From: DATMBL01 sp050735975
GTDB taxonomy: Bacteria > Desulfobacterota > Binatia > UBA9968
Reading direction: 5' to 3'
NCBI GenBank assembly: GCA_050735975.1
Contig: JBOHVS010000019.1
Coordinates: 1 to 64,000, forward strand
DNA length: 64,000 nt
Part shown: positions 16,076 through 25,353 of the stretch, piece after piece
Numbering within the stretch: the stretch's first letter is position 1
Layout: each line of letters begins with the position of its first letter
Position numbers and translations under genes: made by a program
Notes under the pieces: model-generated
Told to the model about the DNA's origin: nothing
Database searches by the model: none
The model's input: only the letters and a program-made list of their open reading frames with translations

Positions 16076-17389
16076 CTAAGAATTCCGAGCTTGAGCATAA
16101 CGGCAAACCAGCGCAACGCTGTTCTCGACGACTCCCTGATCGTCCGTGGCAAACTGATAGGCCTTTTCCCCGATCATTTTGCGCTTTTCAGGACTGCTCA
16201 GAAGGCCGGAAATCTCTGCGATCAACTCTTCAATTCCTTTTACCTGGATACCTGCGCCCATGTTTTTCATCTCAGTCGCCACAGCGGCGACGTTCGCGGT
16301 GAAAGGCCCGAACAGTACGGGCTTGCGAAATCTCGCCGGTTCGAGCAAATTGTGTCCGCCGGCATCGACAAGGCTACCCCCAACAAACGCGATGTCGCCG
16401 ATCGCGTAGAAATCCGCTAGCTCGCCGAGCGTATCGAGAAACAAGATGTCCTTTTCGAAGAAAAGCCGCCCGTTGATCTGGGTTTTCTTCTCATATTCGA
16501 TACCGCGCGCGCGCAGAAGGTTTTCGACCTCCCAAAATCGCTGTGGATGTCTGGGAGCTATCACCATTCGCAAATCAGGAAACTTGCTTTTGAGCGAAAC
16601 AAACGCGTTCAGGAGGATTTCCTCCTCGCCGCGATGCGAACTGCCAACAACGAGTATACGGTTCTTCCCGGCAATCGATCCTTTATAGTCCGAATCCCCG
16701 CGCCTATCCTTATCGGCCCCTTCCGCTACGGCCCGCTTGAGGCTCCCCGTAACCGAGATCCGCTCGCGCGGCGCGCCGAGTTTCATTATACGGTCTGCGT
16801 CATCTTTCGTTTGCATGCCGATGGCCGTAAAGTTTTGCGTCATTTTACGGAAGAATAACCCGAGCAGAGAGTATCTACTAAATGCCCGTTCCGAGATGCG
16901 GCCGCTTAGCAGCAACGAAGGAATACCCCGCTTATAGGCCTCGCGCAAAAGATTTGGCCAGATCTCTGTCTCCAGGATAATCAGCATTGATGGATCGAAG
17001 ACGTTCAGCGCCCGCCGCACGGTCCATAACAGATCCAGCGGCAGGAAAAACGCCAAATCGGCTGCAGTCGCCTGCCGTGCTATTTGATTACCGCTGTGGG
17101 TGAACGTTGATACGATGATTTTCTGTTCTGGAAATCGCCTTTTGAGCTCCTGAATGACCCTTCCGGCGCAAATGACTTCTCCGACCGAGGCGGCATGAAT
17201 CCATACCGGGCGGGTGCCCGCAAACTGCCTGATGACAGTTCTTGAATACCATCCCATCCGCTGGAATAGACCCGCTCGAAAACGCTCTCCCAAAAGCCAC
17301 AGGAGCGGCGAAAAAGGCAACGTGGCGACAAAAACAACGGTCAGGAGAGCGTTATAAATGAAGTACGACACGAACTCACCGCGCGTCAA
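16076..17389 (-). CDS. waaA: 3-deoxy-D-manno-octulosonic acid transferase
   Basis: WaaA (KdtA) adds Kdo from CMP-Kdo to lipid IVA. The 437-residue protein starts with a membrane anchor (YNALLTVVFVATLPFSPLL). It has PVWIHAASVGEV with the catalytic Glu, KIIVSTFTHSGN, and the C-terminal donor motif GGHNLLEPARFRKPVLFG. The start is a TTG whose TTGA overlaps the msbA stop, so translation is coupled to msbA. Whether it adds one, two or more Kdo units cannot be told from sequence. Confidence 0.92.
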   Translation of the reverse strand: MTRGEFVSYFIYNALLTVVFVATLPFSPLLWLLGERFRAGLFQRMGWYSRTVIRQFAGTRPVWIHAASVGEVICAGRVIQELKRRFPEQKIIVSTFTHSGNQIARQATAADLAFFLPLDLLWTVRRALNVFDPSMLIILETEIWPNLLREAYKRGIPSLLLSGRISERAFSRYSLLGLFFRKMTQNFTAIGMQTKDDADRIMKLGAPRERISVTGSLKRAVAEGADKDRRGDSDYKGSIAGKNRILVVGSSHRGEEEILLNAFVSLKSKFPDLRMVIAPRHPQRFWEVENLLRARGIEYEKKTQINGRLFFEKDILFLDTLGELADFYAIGDIAFVGGSLVDAGGHNLLEPARFRKPVLFGPFTANVAAVATEMKNMGAGIQVKGIEELIAEISGLLSSPEKRKMIGEKAYQFATDDQGVVENSVALVCRYAQARNS

Positions 17390-19140
17390 TGAAAGGTTTC
17401 CTGGCCGGCGGCCGTCTCTTCTTCCACTAACTGCAAGGCGTAAAGCCGGCTGTACTCGCGCTTGCGCGCGAGCAGCTCTTCATGGGTGCCTTCTTCAACG
17501 ATCATGCCGTCGACCAGTACGGCGATGCGATCCGCTTTACGAATGGTCGAAAGTCGATGGGCGATGACCAGAGTCGTCCGTGTAGTTATCAGGCGTTCGA
17601 GAGCTTCCTGAACCAGCCGTTCCGATTCGACATCCAACGCAGAAGTCGCCTCGTCGAGTATTAGAATCGGCGCATCTTTTAGCAAAGCCCTGGCGATCGC
17701 CAACCTTTGCCGCTGCCCGCCTGAGATCTGCAAACCCATTTCGCCGATGACCGTCTCATACCCCTCCGCAAGCGCGCTAATGAATTCATGGGCATGAGCC
17801 GCTTTGCCCGCCGCAATGATCTCCTCCATGCTTCGTTCAGGGCGACCATACGCGATATTGTTCCGGACCGTGTCGTTGAACAGGAAAGTCTGTTGACTAA
17901 CGATGCCGATTTGAGATCTTAGAGCTTTCAACGTAAGGTCTCGAATATCGACTCCGTCCATCGTTATCCGGCCCGAAGTAACGTCATGGAAACGGGGGAT
18001 GAGGTCCGTCAGCGTACTTTTGCCGACCCCGCTGACTCCGACCAAAGCGACCATCTCTCCGGCTCTCACTTTTAAATTGATATGTTTCAGAACGTCTCTA
18101 TCGTCGTAGCCAAAGCTCACATTGTGGAACTCAATTGCGTCGCTGAAGCTTGCCGCCGGCTTGGCGTCCGGTTTTTCTTTGATACCGGATTCGATGTCGA
18201 GAATCTCGAATACCCTCTCGGCCCCGGCAATCCCTTGTTGCACGAACGTATAGGTTTTGGTGAGCCCCTTGAACGGCTGGTACATAAGGAACATAGCGGC
18301 CATAAATGCCATGAAGTCGCCCTGCGTCCGCCCTCCTCCAATGACACTCCAGCCGCCGTACCATATGATCGCCCCGATTGCGAAGGCAGCCAACAGCTCC
18401 ATTGAAGGGGTGACCAAAGCTTTGATTCGGCTGGCTCTTAGGGACTGCTTGAATAAACGATAGCTCTCATCGGAGAATTTCCGAATCTCATACTCCTCCA
18501 TTCCGAAAGCCTTCACGACGCGATTCCCCTGGATACTTTCCTGCAGAAGCGCGGTTAACGCGGCCGTTGAAATTTGGCCGCGCCTGGTGAAGCGCTTGAT
18601 CTTTCGGCTGAGCCGTATAATCGGCAGCACCGAGGCCGGAAATACCACGAAGGCTATCGAAGCCAGAATCCAGTCCTTCCAGAATGCTACGCAAACCAGC
18701 ACTGCCAATGAGGCTGTGTCGCGCAGAAAAGACGCCAATGCGTCCGTGAGGGTCGAGCGCAACAATGCCACATCATGGCCGACCCGAGAGAGCAGTGTCC
18801 CGGTTGAATGGCGATAGAAGAAAGACAGAGGCATGAATTGTAAGTGGCGATTCAACCGGTTGCGAACATCGTTGATGATTCGCAGCCCCACGTAATCGGT
18901 AAAATAGCTTTGACCAAAATGAACCAGCCCTCTGATCGTAAATAGGGCAATTACGGCCAGCGGCAAATAAGACAACATTGCTATATCTTTTCGCACAAAG
19001 ACATCGTCGACCACTCGCTGCACGAGAAAGGGGAGCGCTCCCTGGGTGGCGCTATATCCGAGCATGCAAACAATCGCGAGCGCGAAGTAGGGCCAGACAT
19101 AAGGTTTCAGAAACGGAAGTAAACGAAAATAGGTTTTCAC
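17386..19140 (-). CDS. msbA: lipid A export ABC transporter, ATP-binding/permease protein
   Basis: This 584-residue half-transporter has six membrane helices in the first ~310 residues and a C-terminal ATPase with Walker A GVSGVGKST, signature SGGQRQRLAIARALL and Walker B ILILDEATSALD, followed by the H-loop VIAHRLST. Together with its position between lpxB and waaA this makes it MsbA, which flips core-lipid A across the inner membrane as a homodimer. The start codon is GTG at 19140. It is coupled to waaA by a 4-base overlap. Confidence 0.9.
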   Translation of the reverse strand: MKTYFRLLPFLKPYVWPYFALAIVCMLGYSATQGALPFLVQRVVDDVFVRKDIAMLSYLPLAVIALFTIRGLVHFGQSYFTDYVGLRIINDVRNRLNRHLQFMPLSFFYRHSTGTLLSRVGHDVALLRSTLTDALASFLRDTASLAVLVCVAFWKDWILASIAFVVFPASVLPIIRLSRKIKRFTRRGQISTAALTALLQESIQGNRVVKAFGMEEYEIRKFSDESYRLFKQSLRASRIKALVTPSMELLAAFAIGAIIWYGGWSVIGGGRTQGDFMAFMAAMFLMYQPFKGLTKTYTFVQQGIAGAERVFEILDIESGIKEKPDAKPAASFSDAIEFHNVSFGYDDRDVLKHINLKVRAGEMVALVGVSGVGKSTLTDLIPRFHDVTSGRITMDGVDIRDLTLKALRSQIGIVSQQTFLFNDTVRNNIAYGRPERSMEEIIAAGKAAHAHEFISALAEGYETVIGEMGLQISGGQRQRLAIARALLKDAPILILDEATSALDVESERLVQEALERLITTRTTLVIAHRLSTIRKADRIAVLVDGMIVEEGTHEELLARKREYSRLYALQLVEEETAAGQETFH

Positions 19141-19168
19141 TGTGAGCGACCCAATAGGATGCTGAATC

Positions 19169-20308
19169 TTAGCCGAGCATAGAGACGGCGATGTCCGCCA
19201 CGCGATTCGAGGCCCCGGGGGCGCCCAGGTTCTCTTTTAGCCTGATTAACTTATTGGTAATCGCTTCCTGAATCTGGCGACTTTCTAAAATAGATCGACT
19301 TTCCTGGACAACTCTTTCCGGCTGCAGGTCGGATTGGACGAGCTCCGGAGCGATTTTCTCCCCCGCGATGATGTTAACGATACCGATATGCCGGACGCTA
19401 ACCAAGAGTCGAGCGAGGCAGTAGGTCAACCAGGACACGCGATACACGATAATCATAGGCTTGAGCAGCAATGCGGTTTCCAGGGTGGCCGTTCCGGACG
19501 CCGTCCAGACGAGGTCCGCCGCATTGACTGCGTCATATCGATGCTCCTCAACAATCGGGATTCTCAACTGACCTCGGCGGAGGATCTCCTCTATCTCGGC
19601 GCGATCGATAGTGCCCGCCTTGACGCAGATGAATTGAACTTCACGCTCCTGCCTCAAGCGTTCAGCGGCCTCCAACAACACCGGCAGATGATATAAAAGC
19701 TCCTGCCGTCTGCTGCCCGGCAGCAGGGCGACCGTAGGTTTGTTCGGGTCCAAGCCTAGCCGCGCCAGCGCGGTTTCACGGCCTTCCTTCGCTTGAACAA
19801 TTTCCAGCAGAGGATGCCCGACGAATACGACCTTGACGCCGTAAGCTTCATAGAACGGCACTTCAAATGGAAAAATGACCGCCATTTGGTCCACTCGCCG
19901 GGCAATCTGCCGCACACGACTCCGGCGCCAAGCCCAAACCTGCGGGCTGACGTAGTAGAGCACGGGTATGCCCAAGCTCTTGGCGGTTTTCGCCAACCGT
20001 AGATTGAATTCCGGAAAATCAATCAGCACCAGGAGATCCGGTTTCCGCTCCCGCAATGTACTTTTCAACAAATGATAGGCGCGCCAGATGTCTCTCAGGT
20101 TTCCGACCAGCTCAATCAAGCCCATGCCCGATAACTTGGATACGCTGAAAAGCGCTTCGAATTTCGTTCGCTGCAAATGTTCTCCGGCGACCCCAAAAAT
20201 CCTCAGAGTCGGGTCCCGTTTCAACAATGCCTTGACCAGCTCCGCGCCAAGGGTGTCTCCCGAGGCTTCGCCCACGACCAGCATAATCTGTTTGCCGACT
20301 TTAACCAT
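19169..20308 (-). CDS. lpxB: lipid-A-disaccharide synthase
   Basis: LpxB condenses UDP-2,3-diacylglucosamine with lipid X to form the lipid A disaccharide. The 379-residue protein has the N-terminal MLVVGEASGDTLGAELVKAL, LVLIDFPEFNLRLAKTAK, YYVSPQVWAWRRSR and LLPGSRRQE, all diagnostic. It lies between the Gfo/Idh/MocA gene and msbA. LpxI, which makes lipid X, is 1.3 kb upstream in the same direction. Confidence 0.93.
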   Translation of the reverse strand: MVKVGKQIMLVVGEASGDTLGAELVKALLKRDPTLRIFGVAGEHLQRTKFEALFSVSKLSGMGLIELVGNLRDIWRAYHLLKSTLRERKPDLLVLIDFPEFNLRLAKTAKSLGIPVLYYVSPQVWAWRRSRVRQIARRVDQMAVIFPFEVPFYEAYGVKVVFVGHPLLEIVQAKEGRETALARLGLDPNKPTVALLPGSRRQELLYHLPVLLEAAERLRQEREVQFICVKAGTIDRAEIEEILRRGQLRIPIVEEHRYDAVNAADLVWTASGTATLETALLLKPMIIVYRVSWLTYCLARLLVSVRHIGIVNIIAGEKIAPELVQSDLQPERVVQESRSILESRQIQEAITNKLIRLKENLGAPGASNRVADIAVSMLG

Positions 20309-20332
20309 TGCGCCGAGCCGCCGTTCGACAGG

Positions 20333-21298
20333 TCAAAGCTGCGCCGTGATCATCGAAGCAATCTCCAACGCGCGAAGCCCGTCCTGGCCGCTCACCAAAG
20401 GCGGGTTTCGGGTGCGAACACAACCGAGGAAAGCGTCGATCTCGTCCGCGAGCGCGTCGCCTTCCTGGATTTCGATATTCTCACTGCGTATGTCGAGCCA
20501 GCCGCCGCCCGGCGGCGGTTTGTAGAAAATCTGCGCGCGGCGCTGGTCATAATCGATCGAGATATAGGCGTCCGGCTGAAAAAACCTGACTTTACGTTCA
20601 CGCTTTATCGACACGCGGCTGGAAGTGACGTTGGCGATGCAGCCATTGGCAAATTTGATTCGCGCGTTGGCGATATCCGGTTTATCGGTAAGAACCGGGA
20701 CCCCGACGGCTTCTACCTTTTCGACCGGGGCTCGAACGAGGCTCGCGATCACGTCGATATCGTGAATCATAAGATCCAGTACCACGTCAACGTCGGTGCC
20801 CCGCTCCACGAACGGCGCCAAGCGGTGACATTCGACGAACTTAGGGTCCTTTATAACTCCTTCGAGCCGCCGAATCGCGGGGTTAAATCGTTCAAGATGA
20901 CCGACCTGGAGAATGAGGCCTTTGGCCTCCGCGAGATCGACCAATTGTTTGCCCTGGGCGAGGTCTGCGGCGAGCGGTTTCTCGACCAAGACATGGATAC
21001 CGGCCTGCAAAAAGTCCGTCGCCACCTGATGGTGAAGTCGCGTCGGCACGGCGATGCTTACGCACTGGACGCGATTAAGCAACAGCCGATAATCGGTGAG
21101 CCATTCCGTCCGCAGCTGGCCGCCGATATCCTGGCTTCTCGCTTCGTCGATGTCGACAACCCCCACGAGCAAGGCCTTCTTCGACGCGGCGTACTTTTCC
21201 GCGTGAAACCTTCCCAGGTGCCCGACTCCGACGACACCTACGCGTATCCTGTCTTCCTCTTTCACCGATGTGTGGCGCCTATAGCCCGTATTATTCAT
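20333..21298 (-). CDS. Gfo/Idh/MocA family oxidoreductase
   Basis: The 321-residue protein has an N-terminal Rossmann domain (RVGVVGVGHLGRFHAEKY), the EKP motif in HVLVEKPLAADLAQG and a C-terminal alpha/beta domain with DLMIHDIDVI. Members oxidise or reduce sugars with NAD(P). A homologous gene between lpxI and lpxB is a known arrangement in deltaproteobacteria. One relative, GnnA, oxidises UDP-GlcNAc at C3 for amide-linked lipid A, but its partner aminotransferase GnnB is not in this window. The role is therefore open, though a nucleotide-sugar or lipid A link is likely. Confidence 0.82.
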   Translation of the reverse strand: MNNTGYRRHTSVKEEDRIRVGVVGVGHLGRFHAEKYAASKKALLVGVVDIDEARSQDIGGQLRTEWLTDYRLLLNRVQCVSIAVPTRLHHQVATDFLQAGIHVLVEKPLAADLAQGKQLVDLAEAKGLILQVGHLERFNPAIRRLEGVIKDPKFVECHRLAPFVERGTDVDVVLDLMIHDIDVIASLVRAPVEKVEAVGVPVLTDKPDIANARIKFANGCIANVTSSRVSIKRERKVRFFQPDAYISIDYDQRRAQIFYKPPPGGGWLDIRSENIEIQEGDALADEIDAFLGCVRTRNPPLVSGQDGLRALEIASMITAQL

Positions 21299-21354
21299 CC
21301 TGTTCCAGTAGAGGGAAAGCCGGGCCGCTCCTCAAGCGCTTCAACAAACTTTAT

Positions 21355-21431
21355 CGCGCCAAGACGCCAAGAGCGCAAAGAAAAATATTCTCCTATTTTC
21401 CGAACTTGGCGTGCTTTGCGTCTTCGCGCGA
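21355..21431. repeat. R4 palindromic repeat (CGCCAAGACGCCAAGAGCGC type)
   Basis: CGCGCCAAGACGCCAAGAGC plus GCAAAG on the left faces GAACTTGGCGTGCTTTGCGT plus CTTCGCGCG on the right, an imperfect inverted repeat of about 77 bases. It fills part of the 340-base space between lpxI and the oxidoreductase gene. I see no gene in that space. It is similar in style to R2 but different in sequence. Confidence 0.7.
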
Positions 21432-21605
21432 GTCATCGTTTTGGATTCTGTAATCCAATTTCAACCGAAAATTTCAAATATCATTGGTTAGTCTCAACCT
21501 TAACCTTGATTGAACGGGCGGCGGCCTACAAGGCACAGGCTCATTGACCGCGGCCGGAGAGGGCTCGCCCCCGAAGGCCCCTCTCCATCGCCCGTACAAC
21601 GCAGA

Positions 21606-21642
21606 CTAGCAGGTTGCTGAAAAACTCTGCAAAGCCTGCTAG
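21606..21642. repeat. R1-related palindrome spanning the lpxI stop codon
   Basis: CTAGCAGG at 21606-21613 and CCTGCTAG at 21635-21642 are perfect inverted arms around TTGCTGAAAAACTCTGCAAAG. The inner part GCAGGTTGCTGAAAAA matches the R1 end with one change. The lpxI stop codon (minus strand TAG at 21641-21639) lies inside the arm. It could act as a 3' hairpin for lpxI mRNA, which is inference. Confidence 0.7.
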
Positions 21643-22442
21643 CGAAGCGCGACCACCGCGATACCACCGGCATCTGCCCGCTTCAGCAACGCTTCCATCT
21701 CCAATAGAATCGTCTTGCCCGCCTCTACCGCCAGCGCCGCTCCCCCGACTGCCTGAAGATTGTTGATCGTATCCACGCCTACCGTCGGAACGTCGAAGCG
21801 AAGGTCCTGGTTGGGTTTGCTGACCTTAACCACAACGCATCCCGCTCCGGCTAACATCCCACCTCTTTGGATCGCAGCGTCGGTTCCCTCCACGGCCTCC
21901 ACGGCAAGAACCACGCCATTTTTTACAACGACTGTTTGGCCGATCCCCAAGCGACCGACTTCTTTGCCGATGCGAAACCCTAAACGAATATCTTCCCATT
22001 GGGAGGCATCCGGCGCCGATTGGGTCAGAACACCCTCGGCCGCAATGATTTGCGACAAGCACAAGGTTGAGTCCAAAATCTTGATTCCTTCCGCCTCGAG
22101 CTCCTCAGCCACCCCTCGCAGTAAAGCGTCGTCATCGCGGCTTCTTACCCGAGCCAAGAATCTAGCTCCTCTCAAATCAGGTCTAAAGTTGCCGAATAAT
22201 TTGACCTTGCGGATTCCCCCGGCCATCACGGCCTCAGCCACTCCGGCGCGATGAAACGCTTGGATGAGCTTTCCCAATTGACCTACATAGATCCAGGTAA
22301 CGTTTTCGGCGACGGTGTCAATCTCCCGGAGCGTCTCTCCGCGATGAGCCACGGCCACTACGTGGAAGCCTTCGCGTTTGGCTTGCTCAGCGAAAATGAT
22401 CGGGAACTTTCCGTTGCCGGCGATCAGTCCTAGTTTCCTCAC
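21639..22442 (-). CDS. lpxI: UDP-2,3-diacylglucosamine diphosphatase LpxI
   Basis: LpxI hydrolyses UDP-2,3-diacylglucosamine to lipid X, replacing the unrelated LpxH in many alphaproteobacteria and deltaproteobacteria. The 267-residue protein has the family N-terminus KLGLIAGNGKFPIIFAEQAK, GGIRKVKLFGNFRPDL, DDALLRGVAEELEAEGI and the C-terminal DVPTVGVDTINNL. Start is GTG at 22442. It lies directly downstream of lpxA. The stop codon sits in a repeat-derived palindrome. Confidence 0.92.
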   Translation of the reverse strand: MRKLGLIAGNGKFPIIFAEQAKREGFHVVAVAHRGETLREIDTVAENVTWIYVGQLGKLIQAFHRAGVAEAVMAGGIRKVKLFGNFRPDLRGARFLARVRSRDDDALLRGVAEELEAEGIKILDSTLCLSQIIAAEGVLTQSAPDASQWEDIRLGFRIGKEVGRLGIGQTVVVKNGVVLAVEAVEGTDAAIQRGGMLAGAGCVVVKVSKPNQDLRFDVPTVGVDTINNLQAVGGAALAVEAGKTILLEMEALLKRADAGGIAVVALR

Positions 22443-22480
22443 GGGGCGAAAGCTTTTGCCGGTTATAGTTCGGAACCCGC

Positions 22481-23269
22481 TTACCGGCAGATACCGCGTT
22501 GGGAATTTGCAACGAAGGCGACAAGCTTTTCAATCTCAGCCGAATGCGGGAGCTCGTAACGGAGTTTTTCCAACGCCCCTTTTGTTTTTAGCTTGGATTG
22601 AAAAATGATCCGGTAGGCCTTTTTGATCATGTCAATCTTGTCCTTGCTGAAACCACGCCGCTTCAGACCTTCGAGATTCAGCCCGCGGAGCCGGGCGCGA
22701 TCTCCGGTCGCATTACAAAAAGGCGGAACGTCTTTGGACACCATGGATCCTGCCCCGAGGATCGCGCCGGAACCGATTCGGACAAACTGGTGAATACCCA
22801 CCAATCCCCCAACAATGACGTAATCTTCAATAACGACGTGACCGCCCAAGGTAGCTCCGTTAGCAATGATATTGTTGCTTCCCAGGATACAATCGTGGGC
22901 GATATGGCAATACATCATCAATAGATTATGGTCGCCCACGCGGGTCACCATTCCGCCTCCCCTGGTGCCCGGATTCAGCGAGACAAACTCTCGAATCGTA
23001 TTGTGGTTGCCGACGATCAGCTCGCTGGGCTCTTCTCTGTATTTAAGGTCCTGAGGAACGGATCCAACGCTCGCGAATTGAAATATAACATTGTCCTCGC
23101 CGAGCGTCGTTTGCCCTTCGATCACGACGTGCGACTTGATCTTGGTGCCTTTGCCAATTTTAACGCCTGCTCGAATGACCGAATACGGACCCACTTCGAC
23201 GCCGCTGCCCAACTCGGCCTTGCTGTCGACAAGGGCCGTTTCATGAATCTTGGTCACGTTTGCACCCAT
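22481..23269 (-). CDS. lpxA: acyl-ACP--UDP-N-acetylglucosamine O-acyltransferase
   Basis: LpxA starts lipid A synthesis by acylating UDP-GlcNAc at C3. The 262-residue protein is a left-handed beta helix of hexapeptide repeats from about residue 8 to 190. It contains the catalytic His region MMYCHIAHDCILGSNN and GGHVVIEDYVIVGG, ending in a helical C-terminal domain. Length matches LpxA and not LpxD. It follows fabZ by 16 bases in the conserved lpxD-fabZ-lpxA order. Confidence 0.94.
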   Translation of the reverse strand: MGANVTKIHETALVDSKAELGSGVEVGPYSVIRAGVKIGKGTKIKSHVVIEGQTTLGEDNVIFQFASVGSVPQDLKYREEPSELIVGNHNTIREFVSLNPGTRGGGMVTRVGDHNLLMMYCHIAHDCILGSNNIIANGATLGGHVVIEDYVIVGGLVGIHQFVRIGSGAILGAGSMVSKDVPPFCNATGDRARLRGLNLEGLKRRGFSKDKIDMIKKAYRIIFQSKLKTKGALEKLRYELPHSAEIEKLVAFVANSQRGICR

Positions 23270-23285
23270 GCCGGAACAGCGCCGC

Positions 23286-23723
23286 CTAGTCCATTTCTAC
23301 TTCCATGGCGGAAATCTCGGCCTGGGCCACCAACTTTCCATCGACCATGGCAACGCCCTGCATCTTCCAAAACGAGCCGCGCCGCTTTAAGCAGGTAAGC
23401 TCCAGGCGCAGCTGGTCGCCGGGCTCCACGGGACGTTTGAACTTTACGTTATCGAGGCCCGTCAGGACAAAAACTTTCTTGTCATCCGTGCGGCCTCGGG
23501 CGTTGTGCGCGAATATGGCGCCAACCTGAGCCATAGCCTCGCAGATCAACACGCCCGGCATCACCGGCCTGTTTGGGAAATGACCTTGAAAGAAGTTCTC
23601 ATTAAAGGATACGTTCTTGATTCCGACAATTTTTTGATCCCCCTCCACCTCTTCGATCCGGTCCACGAGCAGAAACGGATAACGGTGCGGGAGACATTTT
23701 AGGATCTCCTTTAAGTCGAGCAT
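23286..23723 (-). CDS. fabZ: 3-hydroxyacyl-[acyl-carrier-protein] dehydratase
   Basis: FabZ dehydrates 3-hydroxyacyl-ACP in fatty acid elongation and competes with LpxA and LpxD for the same substrate. The 145-residue hot-dog fold protein has LPHRYPFLLVDRI with the catalytic His, FFQGHFPNRPVMPGVLICEA with the catalytic Glu, and VKFKRPVEPGDQL. Length is normal. It lies 16 bases from both lpxD and lpxA, the standard arrangement. Confidence 0.95.
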   Translation of the reverse strand: MLDLKEILKCLPHRYPFLLVDRIEEVEGDQKIVGIKNVSFNENFFQGHFPNRPVMPGVLICEAMAQVGAIFAHNARGRTDDKKVFVLTGLDNVKFKRPVEPGDQLRLELTCLKRRGSFWKMQGVAMVDGKLVAQAEISAMEVEMD

Positions 23724-23739
23724 AACGTTGCGGTTTTCT

Positions 23740-24786
23740 TCACCTCCCGTTTGCCAGCTTCGCCACTTTCTTTTCGAGATGTTTGACGGCGTTCCACAGT
23801 TTCGGCAATTGAGGAAGCAAGGTCATGACTTTTAGCCACTCACGATGAGGCGCCGCGGCAATTCCGCCGGAAAGCAGCGCCCCCGCGGGCACGGAGCGTG
23901 GTATTCCTGACTGCGGACCGATCATAGCGCCATCGCCGATCGTGATGTGGTTGACGACGCCCACCTGACCCGCCAGAGTGACATTGCTGCCGACTCGTGT
24001 GCTACCGGCAATCCCGACCTGGGCGGCTATGACCGTATTTTCGCCGACAACCACATTATGCGCGATTTGCACCAGGTTGTCGATTTTGGTCCCGCGGCCG
24101 ATGACGGTCCGTCCCAGTGTGGCCCGATCGACAGTGGAGTTGGCGCCGATTTCGACATCGTCCTCAATGTCGACGGTCCCGACCTGCGGAATCTTAACCC
24201 GATCAGCCCCCTCTCCCGCATAACCAAAGCCATCACTGCCGATGACTACGCCGGCATGCAAGACGACTCGATTGCCGACTCGGCAGTTCTCCCGTACGAC
24301 GACATTGGGGTAGAGGACACAATCATTTCCAACCTCGACGCCGTCCGCGAGAAACACCCCGGGAAAGAGCACCGATCTGTTTCCGACGCTAACTTCTCGA
24401 CCGATATACACGCCTGGAAACACTGCCGCTTCTTCTTCCACACGTGCAGAGGGCTCAATGTGCGCGAGCGGGCTCACTTGGGGCCTGTAGTGGGCGGGGG
24501 GGTTGAAAAACTGCAGTATCTTGGCAAAAGCGACGTAAGGCTCCGGGACCTGTAGAAAAGCCTTGTCTGATGGGGCTGTTGCATCAATATCAGATCCTAC
24601 GATGACCGCGCTGGCTCTGCAGTCACTGAGGAATTTCAGATATCGAGGGTTGGTAAAGAATGTGATCTCCCCGGGTCCGGCTTCATCAATCGAAGCAACC
24701 CTAAGGATCTCGATTCCGCCGTCGCCGATCACTTCCCCTCCGACGTATCGCGCGAGATCGGAGAGAGTTTTTCGTCTGGGAGTCAC
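23740..24786 (-). CDS. lpxD: UDP-3-O-(3-hydroxyacyl)glucosamine N-acyltransferase
   Basis: LpxD adds the N-linked hydroxyacyl chain in the third lipid A step. The 348-residue protein has an N-terminal uridine-binding domain, then a long hexapeptide-repeat helix with GSDGFGYAGEG, IAHNVVVGENTVIAAQVGIA (catalytic His in IAHN) and a C-terminal helix. The start is a GTG whose GTGA overlaps the skp-like gene stop, so the two genes are coupled. It is followed by fabZ. Confidence 0.94.
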   Translation of the reverse strand: MTPRRKTLSDLARYVGGEVIGDGGIEILRVASIDEAGPGEITFFTNPRYLKFLSDCRASAVIVGSDIDATAPSDKAFLQVPEPYVAFAKILQFFNPPAHYRPQVSPLAHIEPSARVEEEAAVFPGVYIGREVSVGNRSVLFPGVFLADGVEVGNDCVLYPNVVVRENCRVGNRVVLHAGVVIGSDGFGYAGEGADRVKIPQVGTVDIEDDVEIGANSTVDRATLGRTVIGRGTKIDNLVQIAHNVVVGENTVIAAQVGIAGSTRVGSNVTLAGQVGVVNHITIGDGAMIGPQSGIPRSVPAGALLSGGIAAAPHREWLKVMTLLPQLPKLWNAVKHLEKKVAKLANGR

Positions 24787-25307
24787 TTGCCCTTGGTCGC
24801 CTTTCCGTCAGAACGGCTGTTGTAAGCTTCTATCACCCGGTTGGTGACGTCAATCCCCTGGTCGCTGTATAGGAGCTGCGAGCGCTCCAGTATTAGAGTG
24901 AACTTTTCCGCCTTGCCGATCTCGTTGACGATCTTCTCCAGCTCTTTGAGGATGTCGCCCGTCATCACACCCTCTTTTTGTCTGAGATCCTGCTGGTGAT
25001 CCGCCATCGTGCGTTGATAGCTCACATAGCGTTTTTGTAAGTCTGCTTCGAGATTTCGCCGTTCCACGTCCTTCAGCAAGGGTCCCTTTTTGTCCAGTTC
25101 AGCTTTTAGGCGTTCAAGCTCTTGCTTCTCCTTCAACAAACCCGTCTCGACCTTTTTAACCTGCGCCTGGAATCTTTCCTTGGCCCGTTTTCCGGCGTGG
25201 GACTCCGAAATGGCGCGCTGGAGATCGATATAGCCTATTTTAACTTTCTCCTGTGCCCAAGCGGAGCCCGGATACAGAACTAACAACATGAATATCCAAT
25301 ACTTCAC
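24783..25307 (-). CDS. OmpH/Skp-family periplasmic chaperone
   Basis: The 174-residue protein has a signal peptide (FMLLVLYPGSAWAQE, cleavage after AWA) and then KIGYIDLQRAISESHAGK, the OmpH family opening. A long charged coiled coil follows at about residues 40-120, as in the tentacles of Skp. Skp holds unfolded outer-membrane proteins in the periplasm for BamA. Its place between bamA and lpxD is conserved in Gram-negative bacteria. Start is GTG at 25307 with GGAGG five bases upstream. Confidence 0.9.
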   Translation of the reverse strand: MKYWIFMLLVLYPGSAWAQEKVKIGYIDLQRAISESHAGKRAKERFQAQVKKVETGLLKEKQELERLKAELDKKGPLLKDVERRNLEADLQKRYVSYQRTMADHQQDLRQKEGVMTGDILKELEKIVNEIGKAEKFTLILERSQLLYSDQGIDVTNRVIEAYNSRSDGKATKGK

Positions 25308-25353
25308 CTAAACCTCCGAACAGTCGAGATAGATTTTAAGGAGGGATTTAACC

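Noticed and set aside
20177..21547. 456-codon open frame on the plus strand
   Set aside because: It lies opposite the Gfo/Idh/MocA gene and part of lpxB, which have clear motifs and ribosome-coupled order. Its translation has no recognisable domain.
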